Positions 8,406 to 17,836 of a DNA stretch of 64,000 nt are shown here, one piece after another; positions within the stretch are counted from its first letter, which is position 1, and each line of letters begins with the position of its first letter. Source of the stretch: Duganella sp. SG902. GTDB taxonomy: Bacteria; Pseudomonadota; Gammaproteobacteria; Burkholderiales; Burkholderiaceae_D. The translations under genes were made by a program, and so were the position numbers. Below the pieces are notes generated by a model. It searched no databases. It was not told the DNA's origin and saw only the letters and a list, made by a program, of their open reading frames with translations. The stretch spans positions 310,001 through 374,000 of the forward strand of contig NZ_JABMJK010000004.1 of the NCBI RefSeq assembly GCF_013376005.1. The letters run 5' to 3'.

Positions 8406-9769
8406 GCCGTGGCCTTGTGGAGGGAGGTGACTTCGACGGCTGCGGGAGCGGGAGCTGTCGCCGGCTCGGGGACGTCTTCGACTTCGTACAGCGCGCGCAG
8501 TTCGGCCGCCGACGACTCGCCGTTGAGCACCCGGTGCATGCGTTGCTCGTCAATCGCGCCGACCCACTTGGCGATCGCCATGGTGGCGACGGCGTTGCCG
8601 ATGGTGTTGGTGATCGCGCGCGCTTCGGACATGAAGCGGTCCACGCCCAGCAACAGCACCATGCCCGCCACCGGTATCTTGCCCATCGATGCCAGCGTCG
8701 CCGCCAGCGTGATGAAGCCGGAACCGGTTACGCCCGCCGAGCCTTTCGACGTCACCATCAACACGCCCAGCACCACCAGCTGATCCATCATGGTCAACGG
8801 CGTGTTGGTCGCCTGCGCGATGAAGATGGCGGCCATGGTGTAGTAGATGCACTGCCCGTCCGGATTGAAGGTCACGCCGGCCGGAATCACCAACCCGACC
8901 ACCGGCTTGGACACGCCCACATGTTCCAGCTTGCGCATCATCTGCGGCACCACGGACTCCGAGGAGCTGGTGCCCAGCACGGTGAAGATCTCGTCCTTGA
9001 TGTAGCGCAGGAACTTCCACAGACTGAAGCCCGACACCTTCGCCACCAGCCCCAGCACGCCGAACACGAAGGCGATGCAGGTCAGGTACATGCTGCCCAT
9101 CAGCTGACCAAGCGACAGCAGGGAACCGAGGCCGTACTTACCGACGGTGAAGGCGATCGCGCCAAACGCGGCGATCGGCGCCACCCGCATGATCATGCCG
9201 ACCACCATGAACATGCCGTTGCTGAACGCCTCGAGGAAATCCACCACCGGCTTGGCGCGCCGGCCCATGTGCGACAAGGCCACGCCGAACAGCGTCGCGA
9301 ACACCAGGATTTGCAGGATGTCGTTCTTGGCCAATGCATCCACCACACTGGATGGAATCATATTCAGCAAGAACTCGATGAAGCCGCCGGACTTGGATGC
9401 GGCGGCGGTGTAGTTGGCGATGCTGTGCGTATCGAGCGTATGCACGTCCACGTTCATGCCGGCGCCGGGCTGCACGACGTTCACCACCACCAGGCCAAGC
9501 GCCAGCGCGAAGGTGGACATCACTTCAAAATAGATCAGGGCGCGCACACCGACGCGCCCCAGTTCCTTCATGCTCTCCATCTTGGCGATGCCCAGCACCA
9601 CCATGGCGAAGATCACCGGTGCGAACACCATCTTGATCAGCCGGATGAAGGCGTCGCCCAGCGGCTTGAGGTCCGCGCCCAACTTGGGATAAAAATAGCC
9701 GAGCAGGCCGCCGGCGATCACGCCGATCAGCACCTGCACGTATAGCTTGCCGAAAAATCGCTTAAACAT
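8402..9769 (-). CDS. dctA: C4-dicarboxylate:cation symporter DctA
   Basis: This 455-residue inner-membrane protein of the DAACS family starts [21 protein letters not shown], matching known DctA proteins. It has about eight hydrophobic segments plus the two re-entrant serine- and glycine-rich hairpins ([34 protein letters not shown]). The ATG at 9769 is preceded by AGGAG. DctA imports succinate, fumarate, malate and related acids. Here it sits between the tartrate/D-malate dehydrogenase and glycerate kinase genes, so tartrate or D-malate is the likely substrate. It takes the place held by the MFS carrier TtuB in the Agrobacterium operon. Confidence 0.95.
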   Translation of the reverse strand: MFKRFFGKLYVQVLIGVIAGGLLGYFYPKLGADLKPLGDAFIRLIKMVFAPVIFAMVVLGIAKMESMKELGRVGVRALIYFEVMSTFALALGLVVVNVVQPGAGMNVDVHTLDTHSIANYTAAASKSGGFIEFLLNMIPSSVVDALAKNDILQILVFATLFGVALSHMGRRAKPVVDFLEAFSNGMFMVVGMIMRVAPIAAFGAIAFTVGKYGLGSLLSLGQLMGSMYLTCIAFVFGVLGLVAKVSGFSLWKFLRYIKDEIFTVLGTSSSESVVPQMMRKLEHVGVSKPVVGLVIPAGVTFNPDGQCIYYTMAAIFIAQATNTPLTMMDQLVVLGVLMVTSKGSAGVTGSGFITLAATLASMGKIPVAGMVLLLGVDRFMSEARAITNTIGNAVATMAIAKWVGAIDEQRMHRVLNGESSAAELRALYEVEDVPEPATAPAPAAVEVTSLHKATA

Positions 9770-9846
9770 GATGTCTCCTTTTCTCTGTGGTCCAGCCAAG
9801 GCTTGCCTCCCCGCGCTCTTCGCGGCGCGGTGGAGGCGGACGTGTA

Positions 9847-10935
9847 TCAGGCGGCCTTGCGTTCGCCGCCGGCGGCGAGATGGGCGCAGACGGCGTTGGT
9901 CACTTCCACCGTGGTGGCTTTGCCGCCCAGGTCACCGGTGTGCAGCGATGGCGTGGCGGTGACGGATTCGATCGCCTGCATCACGCGCCGCGCCGCCTCG
10001 TGCTCACCCAGGTGTTCGAGCAGCATGACGACGGACCAGAAGGTGCCGACGGGATTGGCCAGGCCCTTGCCCATGATGTCGAAGGCGGAGCCGTGGATAG
10101 GCTCAAACATCGACGGATAGCGGCGCTCCGGATCGATGTTACCGGTCGGGGCGATGCCCAGGCTGCCCGCCAGCGCGGCGGCCAGGTCGCTCAGGATGTC
10201 GGCGTGCAGATTGGTGGCCACGATGGTGTCCAGCGTGGCGGGCTTGTTGACCATGCGGGCGGTGGCGGCGTCCACCAGTTCCTTGTCCCACTTCACGTCC
10301 GGGAAATCGCGCGACACCTCCAGCGCGATCTCGTCCCACATCACCATGGCGTGGCGCTGGGCGTTGGACTTGGTGATCACGGTCAGCAGCTTGCGTGGAC
10401 GCGATTGCGCCAGCTTGAAGGCGAAGCGCAGGATGCGCTCAACGCCGACACGGGTCATCATGGACACGTCGGTGGCGGCTTCGATCGGGTGGCCCTGATG
10501 CACGCGGCCGCCGACGCCCGAGTATTCGCCTTCCGAGTTCTCGCGCACGATCACCCAGTTCAGGTCTTCCGGCTTGCAGCGCTTGAGCGGTGCGTCAATG
10601 CCGGGCAGGATGCGGGTGGGGCGCACGTTAGCGTACTGGTCGAAGCCCTGGCAGATCTTCAGGCGCAGGCCCCACAGCGTGATGTGGTCCGCGATGTCCG
10701 GATCGCCGGCGGAGCCGAACAGGATTGCGTCCTTGCCGCGCAGGGCGTCCAGGCCGTTCTTCGGCATCATCTCGCCGTGTTGGCGGTAGTAGTCGCCGCC
10801 CCAGTCGAAGTCCTCGAAGGTGAACTGGAAGCTGCTGCTGGCGGCGGCCAGCGCTTCCAGCACCTGACGGCCCGCGGGCACGACTTCCTTGCCGATGCCG
10901 TCGCCGGGAATGGTTGCGATGTGGTAGGTCTTCAT
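9847..10935 (-). CDS. ttuC: Tartrate dehydrogenase/decarboxylase or D-malate dehydrogenase
   Basis: This 362-residue member of the isopropylmalate/isocitrate dehydrogenase family is NAD- and divalent-cation-dependent. Visible marks are [14 protein letters not shown] at the N-terminus, the substrate loop [12 protein letters not shown], the catalytic [16 protein letters not shown] region and [18 protein letters not shown]. The TtuC/DmlA group oxidises tartrate isomers and D-malate, giving oxaloglycolate, D-glycerate or pyruvate. The start [13 protein letters not shown] has GAGGAG upstream. It is the first gene of the four-gene unit and is divergent from a LysR regulator, the same layout as dmlR-dmlA and ttuA-ttuC. 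Confidence 0.93.
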   Translation of the reverse strand: MKTYHIATIPGDGIGKEVVPAGRQVLEALAAASSSFQFTFEDFDWGGDYYRQHGEMMPKNGLDALRGKDAILFGSAGDPDIADHITLWGLRLKICQGFDQYANVRPTRILPGIDAPLKRCKPEDLNWVIVRENSEGEYSGVGGRVHQGHPIEAATDVSMMTRVGVERILRFAFKLAQSRPRKLLTVITKSNAQRHAMVMWDEIALEVSRDFPDVKWDKELVDAATARMVNKPATLDTIVATNLHADILSDLAAALAGSLGIAPTGNIDPERRYPSMFEPIHGSAFDIMGKGLANPVGTFWSVVMLLEHLGEHEAARRVMQAIESVTATPSLHTGDLGGKATTVEVTNAVCAHLAAGGERKAA

Positions 10936-11035
10936 GGGTGTCTCCTCAAAAGTTGATGGAGGCACTTTACGGAATGGACGGCCGCGCGTAAGACCGCTAA
11001 ACTCAATCTATTATTAACCTTGGACTCCACAATCG

Positions 11036-11950
11036 ATGAGCACCGGTTTCCAGCCCGCCGAGTTGAGTTTTATCGTGGCGCTGTCCAACGCGGGCAGCTT
11101 GAGCGGCGCGGCGCGCGAGTTGGGCATCACCACGTCCGCCGTCAGCAAGCGGCTGGCGTTCATTGAATCGCGCGTCGGCGTGCCGCTGGTGAACCGCACC
11201 ACGCGCCGCATGAGCCTCACGCCGGAAGGCGAGGTGCTGCTGGAACACGCGCGCCGCATCCTGGGCGAGATCGCCGATCTCGATCAACTGCTGACCAGTT
11301 CCAAGGCCGTGCCGAAAGGGCAGTTGCGCGTCAACGCCACGCTGGGCTTTGGCCGCCTGCATATCGCGCCGGCCATTTCGCAATATGTGTTGAAGTATCC
11401 GCAGGTAGACGTGCAGCTGCAACTGTCGGTCGATCCACCGGCACTGTCGGACGACCAGTTCGACGTCTGCATCCGCTTTGGCGCGCCGGCCGACACCCGC
11501 GTGATCGCCAAACGGCTCGCGGCCAACCGGCGCCTGCTGTGCGCATCGCCCAAATATCTTGAGCAGCACGGCGAGCCGAAATCGCCGGCGGATCTGGCGC
11601 GGCACAACTGCATCTGCATCCGCCAGGGCGACGAGGCTTACGGCGTATGGCGTTTGTTCACGGGACGCGAGGCGGGACGCGGCGCCGACGCGGTGCGGGT
11701 ACGTGGCAACCTGACCACCAACGATGGCGAGATCGCCGTCAACTGGGCGCTCGACGGCCACGGCATCCTGATGCGCGCGGAGTGGGACATCGAGCGTTAT
11801 CTGCAAAGCGGGCGGCTGGCGCAGGTGCTGCCTTCATATAAAACGCCGGACGCCGACATCTATGCGGTGTATCCGCAGCGGCACCAGCTTTCGGCGCGCA
11901 TCCGCACCTTTGTGGAGTTTTTATCCCACAGTTTCAAGCGATTTAAGTAG
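11036..11950 (+). CDS. LysR-family regulator of the tartrate/D-malate operon (DmlR/TtuA-like)
   Basis: This 304-residue protein has an N-terminal winged helix-turn-helix (about residues 6-65, LSGAARELGITTSAVSKRLAFIE) and a two-lobed effector domain (about 92-295). It is divergent from ttuC across a 100-bp gap that must hold both promoters. By analogy with DmlR and TtuA it would activate ttuC-dctA-ttuD-ttuE when tartrate or D-malate is present. I do not see one clear T-N11-A box that stands out from background. Confidence 0.9.
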   Translation: MSTGFQPAELSFIVALSNAGSLSGAARELGITTSAVSKRLAFIESRVGVPLVNRTTRRMSLTPEGEVLLEHARRILGEIADLDQLLTSSKAVPKGQLRVNATLGFGRLHIAPAISQYVLKYPQVDVQLQLSVDPPALSDDQFDVCIRFGAPADTRVIAKRLAANRRLLCASPKYLEQHGEPKSPADLARHNCICIRQGDEAYGVWRLFTGREAGRGADAVRVRGNLTTNDGEIAVNWALDGHGILMRAEWDIERYLQSGRLAQVLPSYKTPDADIYAVYPQRHQLSARIRTFVEFLSHSFKRFK

Positions 11951-12058
11951 CCGTGGCAAAGTTTTTGCTTTATTAAAACATTAATATGGTTAATATAAGC
12001 AACTAACCCAACATGAGCAAAAACGCATCATTTTGGGGCGCCAAGGAGAAGATCGCAC

Positions 12059-14386
12059 ATGGATATTCGACGCAAACTCATCGCCACCGCCGTCCTGACG
12101 GCCTTCAGTGCCCCATCCTGGGGCCAGCAGGTGCAGCCCTCGGAAGAAATCGAAGTCGTCAAAGTGACCGCGCAAAAGCGCAAGGAAGATCCGGCCAAGG
12201 TGGCGATGAGCATCAGCGCCGTCACCGGGTCGCAGCTGCAGGCGGAGCACGTGCGCGACATCACCGACCTGACGCGCGTGGTGCCGAATATCTCCTTCAC
12301 CGCCGCCAGCGGCAACGGCGGCGCCGGGCCGGGCACGTCCAACGTCGAGATCCGCGGCATCAGCTCGACGGCCGGCGCGGCGACGGTGGGCATCTACCTG
12401 GGCGATACGCCGGTCACGGTCGGCAACGTCTACACCATGGGGAATATCGAGCCGCGCTTCTTCGACATCGACCGCGTGGAAGTGCTGCGCGGCCCGCAGG
12501 CCACCCTGTACGGCGCCAGCTCGATGGGCGGCACCATCAAGTTCATTCCGAACGAGCCGGATCTGAAGGAGCGCGAGTTCACCACCTACACCGAGGGCTC
12601 CAACACCAAGGGCGGCAGCGCGAACTTCGCGGCCAACGTGGTGGCCAACTTCCCGCTGATCCCCGACGAGCTGGCGCTGCGCATCGGCGTGCAGGCGCAG
12701 CACACGGGCGGCTACATCAACCAGGTGGACGGCGACGGCAAGGTCATCGCCAACAACATCAACAAGATCAGCGACCAGGAATTCCGCGCCGCGCTGAAAT
12801 GGCGGCCGACGCGCACGCTGACGATCACGCCTTCCGTGTACTACCAGCGCGTGGATGCCAAGGATATCTCGGCCTTCAACCTGGAGCTGCCGCTGTACCA
12901 GGCGCAGAAGCAGGTGCGCGAGCCTTCCATCGACAAGCTGCTGTCGCCCAGCGTGACCGTCAACTGGGATCTCGGTGAGGTCGACCTGACGTCCGCCACC
13001 AGCTACTTCCAGCGCAAGTTCGACCGCACGCAGAACGGCTCGGCCTACAACAGCTATTCGCTGTCGACCTTCCTGACCTCGACCGAGGATGGCGGCAAGG
13101 CGCCGCCGGAACTGATCGCGGCGATCGCCGGCCTGCCGTCGGCGGTCTACCTGAACAACCAGGTGCGCCAGGTGTCGCAGGAATTCCGCCTGGCCTCGCG
13201 TCCCTACGATGAAAAGGTCTCGCCGTGGACCTGGCTGGCCGGCACCTACTTCTCGCGCCAGCACACCAACATCATCGAGAACGATCCGATCTTCGGCGTG
13301 ACCGACACCTTCAAGCAGTTCGGCTTCGACATCGCGGACCCGGACCTGCTGCCGGACGCGCGTCCCGGCCAGTTCCCGAACGATAACTCGTTCGCCGGCG
13401 CCTTCCATTACCGCGAGAAGCAGGCCTCGATCTTCGGCGAATTGAATTACTACTTCTCGCCGACCGTGCACGCCACCGTCGGCGCGCGCTATCTCAAGGC
13501 CAACACCACGCTGGAGCAGCGCAACGGCAATTACCTGGCCGGCGCCGGCAACAACAGCAGCGCCGAGACCTCGTCCAGCGCCTTCACGCCGAAGTACGCG
13601 CTGACGTGGGAAGTCAATCCGACCAACACCGTGTACACCAGCGTGGCCAAGGGCTTCCGCCTGGGCGGCGCCAACATCTACGTGCCGCCCACCACCTGTG
13701 GCCCGGACCTGGAAGCGAACGGCATCGAGAAAGGACCGCCGTCGTATTCGCCGGACAGCCTGTGGAGCTACGAGGTAGGCAGCAAATCGCGCTTCCTCAA
13801 CAACCGCCTGACCATCAACGCGGACGTGTTCTACGTGAAGTGGAAGAACATCCAGCAGGGCGTGTACCTGCCGACGTGCGCCTACACCTACAACGCCAAC
13901 GCCGGCGACGCCACCACCAAGGGCTTCGAGTTCGACATCAAGGCCAAGCCGCTGCCCGGCCTGACGCTGAGCGCATCGGGCGGTTATGTGAAGGCCGAGC
14001 TGTCCAACGACGTCGGCATCGAGAACGGCGTGGTGGGCGCGGTGGCCGGCGCGCAGATCCAGGGCGTGCCGAAATATAACGCCGCCGTCAACGCGACCTA
14101 CAACTTCTCCGCGTGGGAACGGCCGGCGTTTGTGATGGCGGGCATGCAGTGGGTGGGTTCCAGCAAAGGCTCGCTGGACCCGGAGCAGACCGACCACGAT
14201 CGTCCGGCGTATCACACCACCGACTTCAGCGCCGGCATGACCTTTGGCAGCTATGCGTTCACGGTGTTTGTGAAGAACGCGTTCGACACGGACACCATCA
14301 TCCAGCATCCGCAGGTGGCGTCCATCGTGCAGGGCTACCGGCTGGCTCCACGCAGCATCGGCGTGAGCCTCGCGACCAAGTTTTAA
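12059..14386 (+). CDS. TonB-dependent outer-membrane receptor
   Basis: This 775-residue protein has a signal peptide (about 1-22, WGQQ), a TonB-box/plug region with the VTAQKR motif at about residues 37-42, the plug DRVEVLRGPQATLYGASSMGGTI and a 22-strand barrel ending in VSLATKF. Proteins with the VTAQKR start are common for plant sugars, aromatics and nutrient complexes; the ligand cannot be inferred. It follows the ttu regulator with its own AT-rich upstream region, where TTAATAT is repeated at 11981 and 11990. Cotranscription with the LysR gene is unlikely. A strong hairpin follows the stop. Confidence 0.93.
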   Translation: MDIRRKLIATAVLTAFSAPSWGQQVQPSEEIEVVKVTAQKRKEDPAKVAMSISAVTGSQLQAEHVRDITDLTRVVPNISFTAASGNGGAGPGTSNVEIRGISSTAGAATVGIYLGDTPVTVGNVYTMGNIEPRFFDIDRVEVLRGPQATLYGASSMGGTIKFIPNEPDLKEREFTTYTEGSNTKGGSANFAANVVANFPLIPDELALRIGVQAQHTGGYINQVDGDGKVIANNINKISDQEFRAALKWRPTRTLTITPSVYYQRVDAKDISAFNLELPLYQAQKQVREPSIDKLLSPSVTVNWDLGEVDLTSATSYFQRKFDRTQNGSAYNSYSLSTFLTSTEDGGKAPPELIAAIAGLPSAVYLNNQVRQVSQEFRLASRPYDEKVSPWTWLAGTYFSRQHTNIIENDPIFGVTDTFKQFGFDIADPDLLPDARPGQFPNDNSFAGAFHYREKQASIFGELNYYFSPTVHATVGARYLKANTTLEQRNGNYLAGAGNNSSAETSSSAFTPKYALTWEVNPTNTVYTSVAKGFRLGGANIYVPPTTCGPDLEANGIEKGPPSYSPDSLWSYEVGSKSRFLNNRLTINADVFYVKWKNIQQGVYLPTCAYTYNANAGDATTKGFEFDIKAKPLPGLTLSASGGYVKAELSNDVGIENGVVGAVAGAQIQGVPKYNAAVNATYNFSAWERPAFVMAGMQWVGSSKGSLDPEQTDHDRPAYHTTDFSAGMTFGSYAFTVFVKNAFDTDTIIQHPQVASIVQGYRLAPRSIGVSLATKF

Positions 14387-14392
14387 GCCATA

Positions 14393-14426
14393 ATGCTGCC
14401 TTTGTTATTGAGCACAAAGGCAGCAT
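14393..14426 (+). promoter_or_regulatory. 13-bp perfect hairpin covering the arsC ribosome binding site
   Basis: Arms at 14393-14405 and 14414-14426 are fully complementary around an 8-nt loop. The structure starts 6 nt after the TonB receptor stop and ends 1 nt before the arsC ATG, so AAAGG of the ribosome binding site lies in the 3' arm. No T-run follows, so it is a poor intrinsic terminator. It would mask arsC translation when formed. Confidence 0.6.
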
Positions 14427-14427
14427 C

Positions 14428-14775
14428 ATGAGCGTCATCATCTATCACAACCCCGTCTGCGGCACCTCGCGTAAAACGCTCGAGGCGATCCGCGCCACCG
14501 GCGTGGAGCCGGTGGTCATCGAATACCTCAAGACCCCGCCCACGCGCGCCAAGCTGCAGGAGCTGATCGCCAAGGCCGGCCTGACGGTGCGCCAGGCCAT
14601 GCGCAACAAGGGCGACCTGTACGTGGAGCTGAACCTGGCCGACGAGTCGCTGTCGGACGACGCGCTGCTCGACGCGATGATGGCGCATCCGGCGCTGATC
14701 GAGCGTCCGCTGGTGGTGACGCCCAAGGGCGTGCGCCTGTGCCGGCCGTCGGAGCTGGTGCGGGAAATCCTCTGA
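14428..14775 (+). CDS. arsC: Glutaredoxin-type arsenate reductase (ArsC/Spx family)
   Basis: This 115-residue cytosolic reductase has the start MSVIIYHNPVCGTSRKTLEAI, with the catalytic cysteine in the HNPxCGTSR signature, and the arginines expected for arsenate binding (IERPLVV near residue 92 and VRLCRPSE near 104). It reduces arsenate to arsenite with glutathione and glutaredoxin. No arsB/acr3 efflux gene or arsR is nearby, so it may serve another thiol-redox role. It is tucked between the TonB receptor and a DUF6445-like gene. Confidence 0.93.
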   Translation: MSVIIYHNPVCGTSRKTLEAIRATGVEPVVIEYLKTPPTRAKLQELIAKAGLTVRQAMRNKGDLYVELNLADESLSDDALLDAMMAHPALIERPLVVTPKGVRLCRPSELVREIL

Positions 14776-14777
14776 CC

Positions 14778-15476
14778 ATGTTGAATCCGCGTCCGGCGAT
14801 ACAGGCGGCGGTCATCGAGGACGGCCGCTACTGCCTGGTGGTGGATGACTTCCTGACCGAGCCGCGCAAGATGGTGGAGCGGGCGGTGGCGCGGCGCGCG
14901 GCCTTCATGGCGGCGCCGGTCAACTGCTATCCCGGTATCGAGCAGCCCATGGACGCGGAGTTCGATCTGGCGATGGCGGCATTCTTCGACGCGCACATCG
15001 CGCCGGCGTTTGGCGCCGTGCGCGCGCTGGGCCTCGCCACCCGCATGTCCATCGTCACCTTGAAGCCGGAAGAACTGATGCCGCAGCAGCGCATCTGCCA
15101 CCGCGACGCGCGCGAATGTGCGCCGGGCGAGGGCGCGGTGGCGTCGGTGCTGTACCTGTTCGGGGATGAGCGCATGGGCGGCACCAGCTTCTATCGTCCG
15201 CGCCTTCATCCGCTGGAAATCGACCACCTGCTGCACCAGGCGCGCCACATGGACAACGACGCCTTCAGCCAGGTGATCGGCGCGCCGCCACGGTACTACA
15301 ACGGCGACGCGCGCTACTTTGAAAAACTGGGCACCGTGCCGGCGCGCTGGAACCGCGCCATCTTCTACGACGCCACCATCTTCCACAGCGGCCAGGTCGA
15401 CGCGCCGGAGCTGCTGAGCGCCGATCCGGCGACGGGCCGCCTCACCATCAACGCCTTCATCCGCTGCCGCCGCTGA
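14778..15476 (+). CDS. DUF6445-like protein with 2-oxoglutarate/Fe(II)-oxygenase features
   Basis: This is a 232-residue protein starting 2 nt after the arsC stop, so it is translated with arsC. It shows H108-x-D110 (CHRDARE) and a distal histidine in FYDATIFHSGQ (about residue 202), spaced like the iron ligands of 2OG-dependent dioxygenases, then a basic tail (INAFIRCRR). Such proteins are often found beside TonB receptors and flavin tryptophan halogenases. No halogenase is present here. Catalytic activity is inferred. An upstream start inside arsC is possible but less likely. Confidence 0.65.
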   Translation: MLNPRPAIQAAVIEDGRYCLVVDDFLTEPRKMVERAVARRAAFMAAPVNCYPGIEQPMDAEFDLAMAAFFDAHIAPAFGAVRALGLATRMSIVTLKPEELMPQQRICHRDARECAPGEGAVASVLYLFGDERMGGTSFYRPRLHPLEIDHLLHQARHMDNDAFSQVIGAPPRYYNGDARYFEKLGTVPARWNRAIFYDATIFHSGQVDAPELLSADPATGRLTINAFIRCRR

Positions 15477-15534
15477 CGTTGTGAAAACGTCACAATAAGT
15501 TGACATTCGGACATGTCGCAGCCATCATCGATTG

Positions 15535-16592
15535 ATGATACTGGAGCGACTAATCGACGATATTTATAGCGCGGCCACGCAAGTCGGCGGCATGCGGGCG
15601 GCCATGCGCGCCGTCGGCAAGGCGGTCGGGGCGGATTCGTCGTTCTTGTTCTCGTCGCATTCGCCGGACTCGCCGGACGCCATCCTGCTGGGCGTGGACA
15701 TGGCGCAAGAACAGGTCGACCGGTTTTCCGGCCACTGGTGCCGGGAGGACATCTGGGCCATCGAAGCGGGGCGGCGACAGCTGATGCGGCGCGGCACCGT
15801 GATCATCGGCACCGAGTTGGTGTCCGAGCGCGAGCAATTCTCCAGCCGCTTCCACAACGAGTTTGGCATCGGGGCCGGCATGCACCGCATGCTGGGCAGC
15901 GTGATTGCCGACGGCGCCGGCCACGGCGGCCTGCCGTTCACCAACCTGTGCTGGTATCGGGGCGCGGGCGAGGCCGACTTCAATCCGGACGAGAAGCGGC
16001 TGTTGTGCCAAGTGCTGCCGCACCTGGAGCGGCTGCTGTCGATCCAGTTCGCGCTGCAGGCGCGCCGTTGCGGCGGTGCGGCGCTGATGCTGAAGCGTGA
16101 TGGCACCGTGCTGCATCACGACCCGCAAGCGGGGCCGATGCGCATCGTCGGGGGCAAGCTGGTGCAGTTGGGCGAGGACAGCAGCCCATCGGTTGCCGAC
16201 GCGCTGCGGATGGCCGCCAGTGGCGGGCGGTCGACATCCTGTTCCGCGAGCGCGGCGGCCACCGCCTGCGGCGGGCCGTGCTGTCGCCGTGCACGCCGGA
16301 TCAGCCGGGCTACTTTGGCGCCGGCGCCACGCCGGCCTTCGCGCTGACGTTGTACAGCCCGCCGGAGTCCGGTCCGGAGAGCGAACGGGCGCTGACGCGG
16401 CTCTACCATCTCACCGAGGCCGAGGCCCGCGTCGCGGTGGCGCTGGTCAACGGCGCCGCGCCGGCGGACATCGCGCGGCGGCACCAGGTGGCGATCAGCA
16501 CCGTGCGCAGCCAGATCCGCGCCGTGTTCGACAAATGCGGCGTCAGCAAACACGTCGACCTGGTGCAAACGCTGGCCGCGCTGCGCTATTAA
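15535..16592 (+). pseudogene. LuxR-type helix-turn-helix regulator with a frameshift
   Basis: The frame from ATG 15535 codes for a LuxR-family N-terminal region (about 230 residues, no autoinducer domain recognisable). It loses sense near 16221-16230 within a GC-rich run. The -1 frame then continues the protein (VDILFRERGGHRLRR, then YFGAGATPAFALTLYSPP). It ends with a clear LuxR HTH (LTEAEARVAVALVNGAAPADIARRHQVAIS, read as two parts about residues 295-330) and stop at 16592. One missing base in ggcgg(N)gcg restores a 353-residue protein. It is either a real recent mutation or a sequencing error. ACGTTgtgaaAACGT at 15476-15490 lies in the promoter region. Confidence 0.8.
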
Positions 16593-16594
16593 AA

Positions 16595-16686
16595 ATCCGG
16601 GGTCAGGTCCTCCATTTCTACACGAGCCCTGCAGTAGGCGCGCCTACTGCAGGGCTCGTGTAGAAATGGAGGACCTGACCCCGGAT
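16595..16686. repeat. 92-bp perfect palindrome between convergent genes
   Basis: Arms at 16595-16640 and 16641-16686 are exact reverse complements with no spacer. The outer segment reads GGGGTCAGGTCCTCC and the centre GGCGCGCC. It starts 2 nt after the LuxR-type stop and ends 5 nt before the ispB stop, so it could end transcription in both directions. Its form suggests a full REP/BIME-like unit, but no second copy occurs in this window. Confidence 0.9.
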
Positions 16687-16691
16687 GGGGG

Positions 16692-17669
16692 TTAGTGGTT
16701 GCGGTGGACCGAGAAGTGGGCCAGCTGCAGCAGCGACTCTTTGTAGACGCTGTCCGGCAGGTCGGCGATCGCGTCCGAGGCGCGCTTGGCGGCGATCACG
16801 GCCTGCTCGCGCGTGTAGTCCAGCGCGCCGCTGCTGGTGATGGCGGCCAGGATGGTGTCGAAGTGCTGCTCGTCGCCATTCTCGATGCACGAACGCACCA
16901 GCTCGCGCTGCGCGGCGCTGCCATTCTCCATCAGGTAGATCAGCGGCAGGGTCGGCTTGCCCTCGCGCAGGTCGTCGCCGACGTTCTTGCCGATCTCGCT
17001 GGCGTCGCCGGCGTAGTCGAGCACGTCGTCGATCAGCTGGAACGCGGTGCCCAGCGAGCGGCCGTACTCGCCGGCCGAGGCGATCTGCGCGTCGGTGGCG
17101 CCGGCCACCAGCGCGCCCAGCTCGGCCGCCGCCTCGAACAGCTTGGCGGTCTTGGAACGGATCACTTGCAGGTAGCGCTCCTGCGTCACGTCCGGATCGT
17201 GCATGTTCAGCAGCTGCAGCACCTCGCCCTCGGCGATCACGTTGGTGGCGTCGGACAGGATCTGCATCACGCGCATGTTGTCCAGGCCGACCATCATCTG
17301 GAACGCCCGCGAATACAGGAAGTCACCCACCAGCACCGACGCGGCGTTACCAAACAGCGCGTTGGCGGTGGCGCGCCCGCGGCGCAGCGACGATTCGTCC
17401 ACCACGTCGTCGTGCAGCAGGGTGGCGGTGTGGATGAATTCCACCACGGCGGCCAGCTCGTGGTGCGCCACGCCCCGGTAGGAATAGGCGTTGGCCACCA
17501 GCAGCACCAGCACCGGGCGGATGCGCTTGCCGCCCGCGCTGATGATGTATTCGGCAATCTGGTTGACGAGGGGGACCTCGGAATGCAGGCGTTGGCGGAT
17601 CACCGAATTGACCGCGTCCATATCGGCGGCAATGGTTTGGATGATGTTGTTTTGGGTGGCGGCAGACAA
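16692..17669 (-). CDS. ispB: Octaprenyl (polyprenyl) diphosphate synthase
   Basis: This 325-residue trans-prenyltransferase makes the long side chain of ubiquinone from IPP and FPP. Both aspartate motifs are clear: LLHDDVVDESSLRRGR (about residues 84-99) and FQLIDDVLDYAGD (about 211-223). GGKRIRP is near the N-terminus. It is divergent from rplU, the conserved arrangement in proteobacteria (ispB / rplU-rpmA-obgE). Confidence 0.96.
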   Translation of the reverse strand: MSAATQNNIIQTIAADMDAVNSVIRQRLHSEVPLVNQIAEYIISAGGKRIRPVLVLLVANAYSYRGVAHHELAAVVEFIHTATLLHDDVVDESSLRRGRATANALFGNAASVLVGDFLYSRAFQMMVGLDNMRVMQILSDATNVIAEGEVLQLLNMHDPDVTQERYLQVIRSKTAKLFEAAAELGALVAGATDAQIASAGEYGRSLGTAFQLIDDVLDYAGDASEIGKNVGDDLREGKPTLPLIYLMENGSAAQRELVRSCIENGDEQHFDTILAAITSSGALDYTREQAVIAAKRASDAIADLPDSVYKESLLQLAHFSVHRNH

Positions 17670-17801
17670 GACGAACCTGTGCAGTTAGACTATTGGTGGC
17701 AGGATTATACGCCATGCCCCCGGCCGCCGGGGCGGGCCCCCCGATTGCGACCGGGCAAAATTGTTTGACATACCACGCCGTCCGCCATTTGTGAATAGTT
17801 T

Positions 17802-17830
17802 TTGACGCAAATTCCTATCCTGTGTATAAT
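17802..17830 (+). promoter_or_regulatory. Sigma-70 promoter of rplU
   Basis: TTGACG at 17802-17807 and TATAAT at 17825-17830 are separated by exactly 17 bp. This places transcription start near 17837, about 50 nt before the rplU ATG. It is the strongest sigma-70 promoter I see in the window, as expected for a ribosomal operon. Confidence 0.85.
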
Positions 17831-17836
17831 CTGCGG

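Noticed and set aside
12059-14386. Placing the TonB receptor in the tartrate regulon
   Set aside because: It follows the LysR gene with its own upstream AT-rich region and a terminator-like hairpin, and no ligand evidence ties it to tartrate.
16595-16686. CRISPR-like repeat
   Set aside because: It is a single palindrome without spaced repeats or cas genes.
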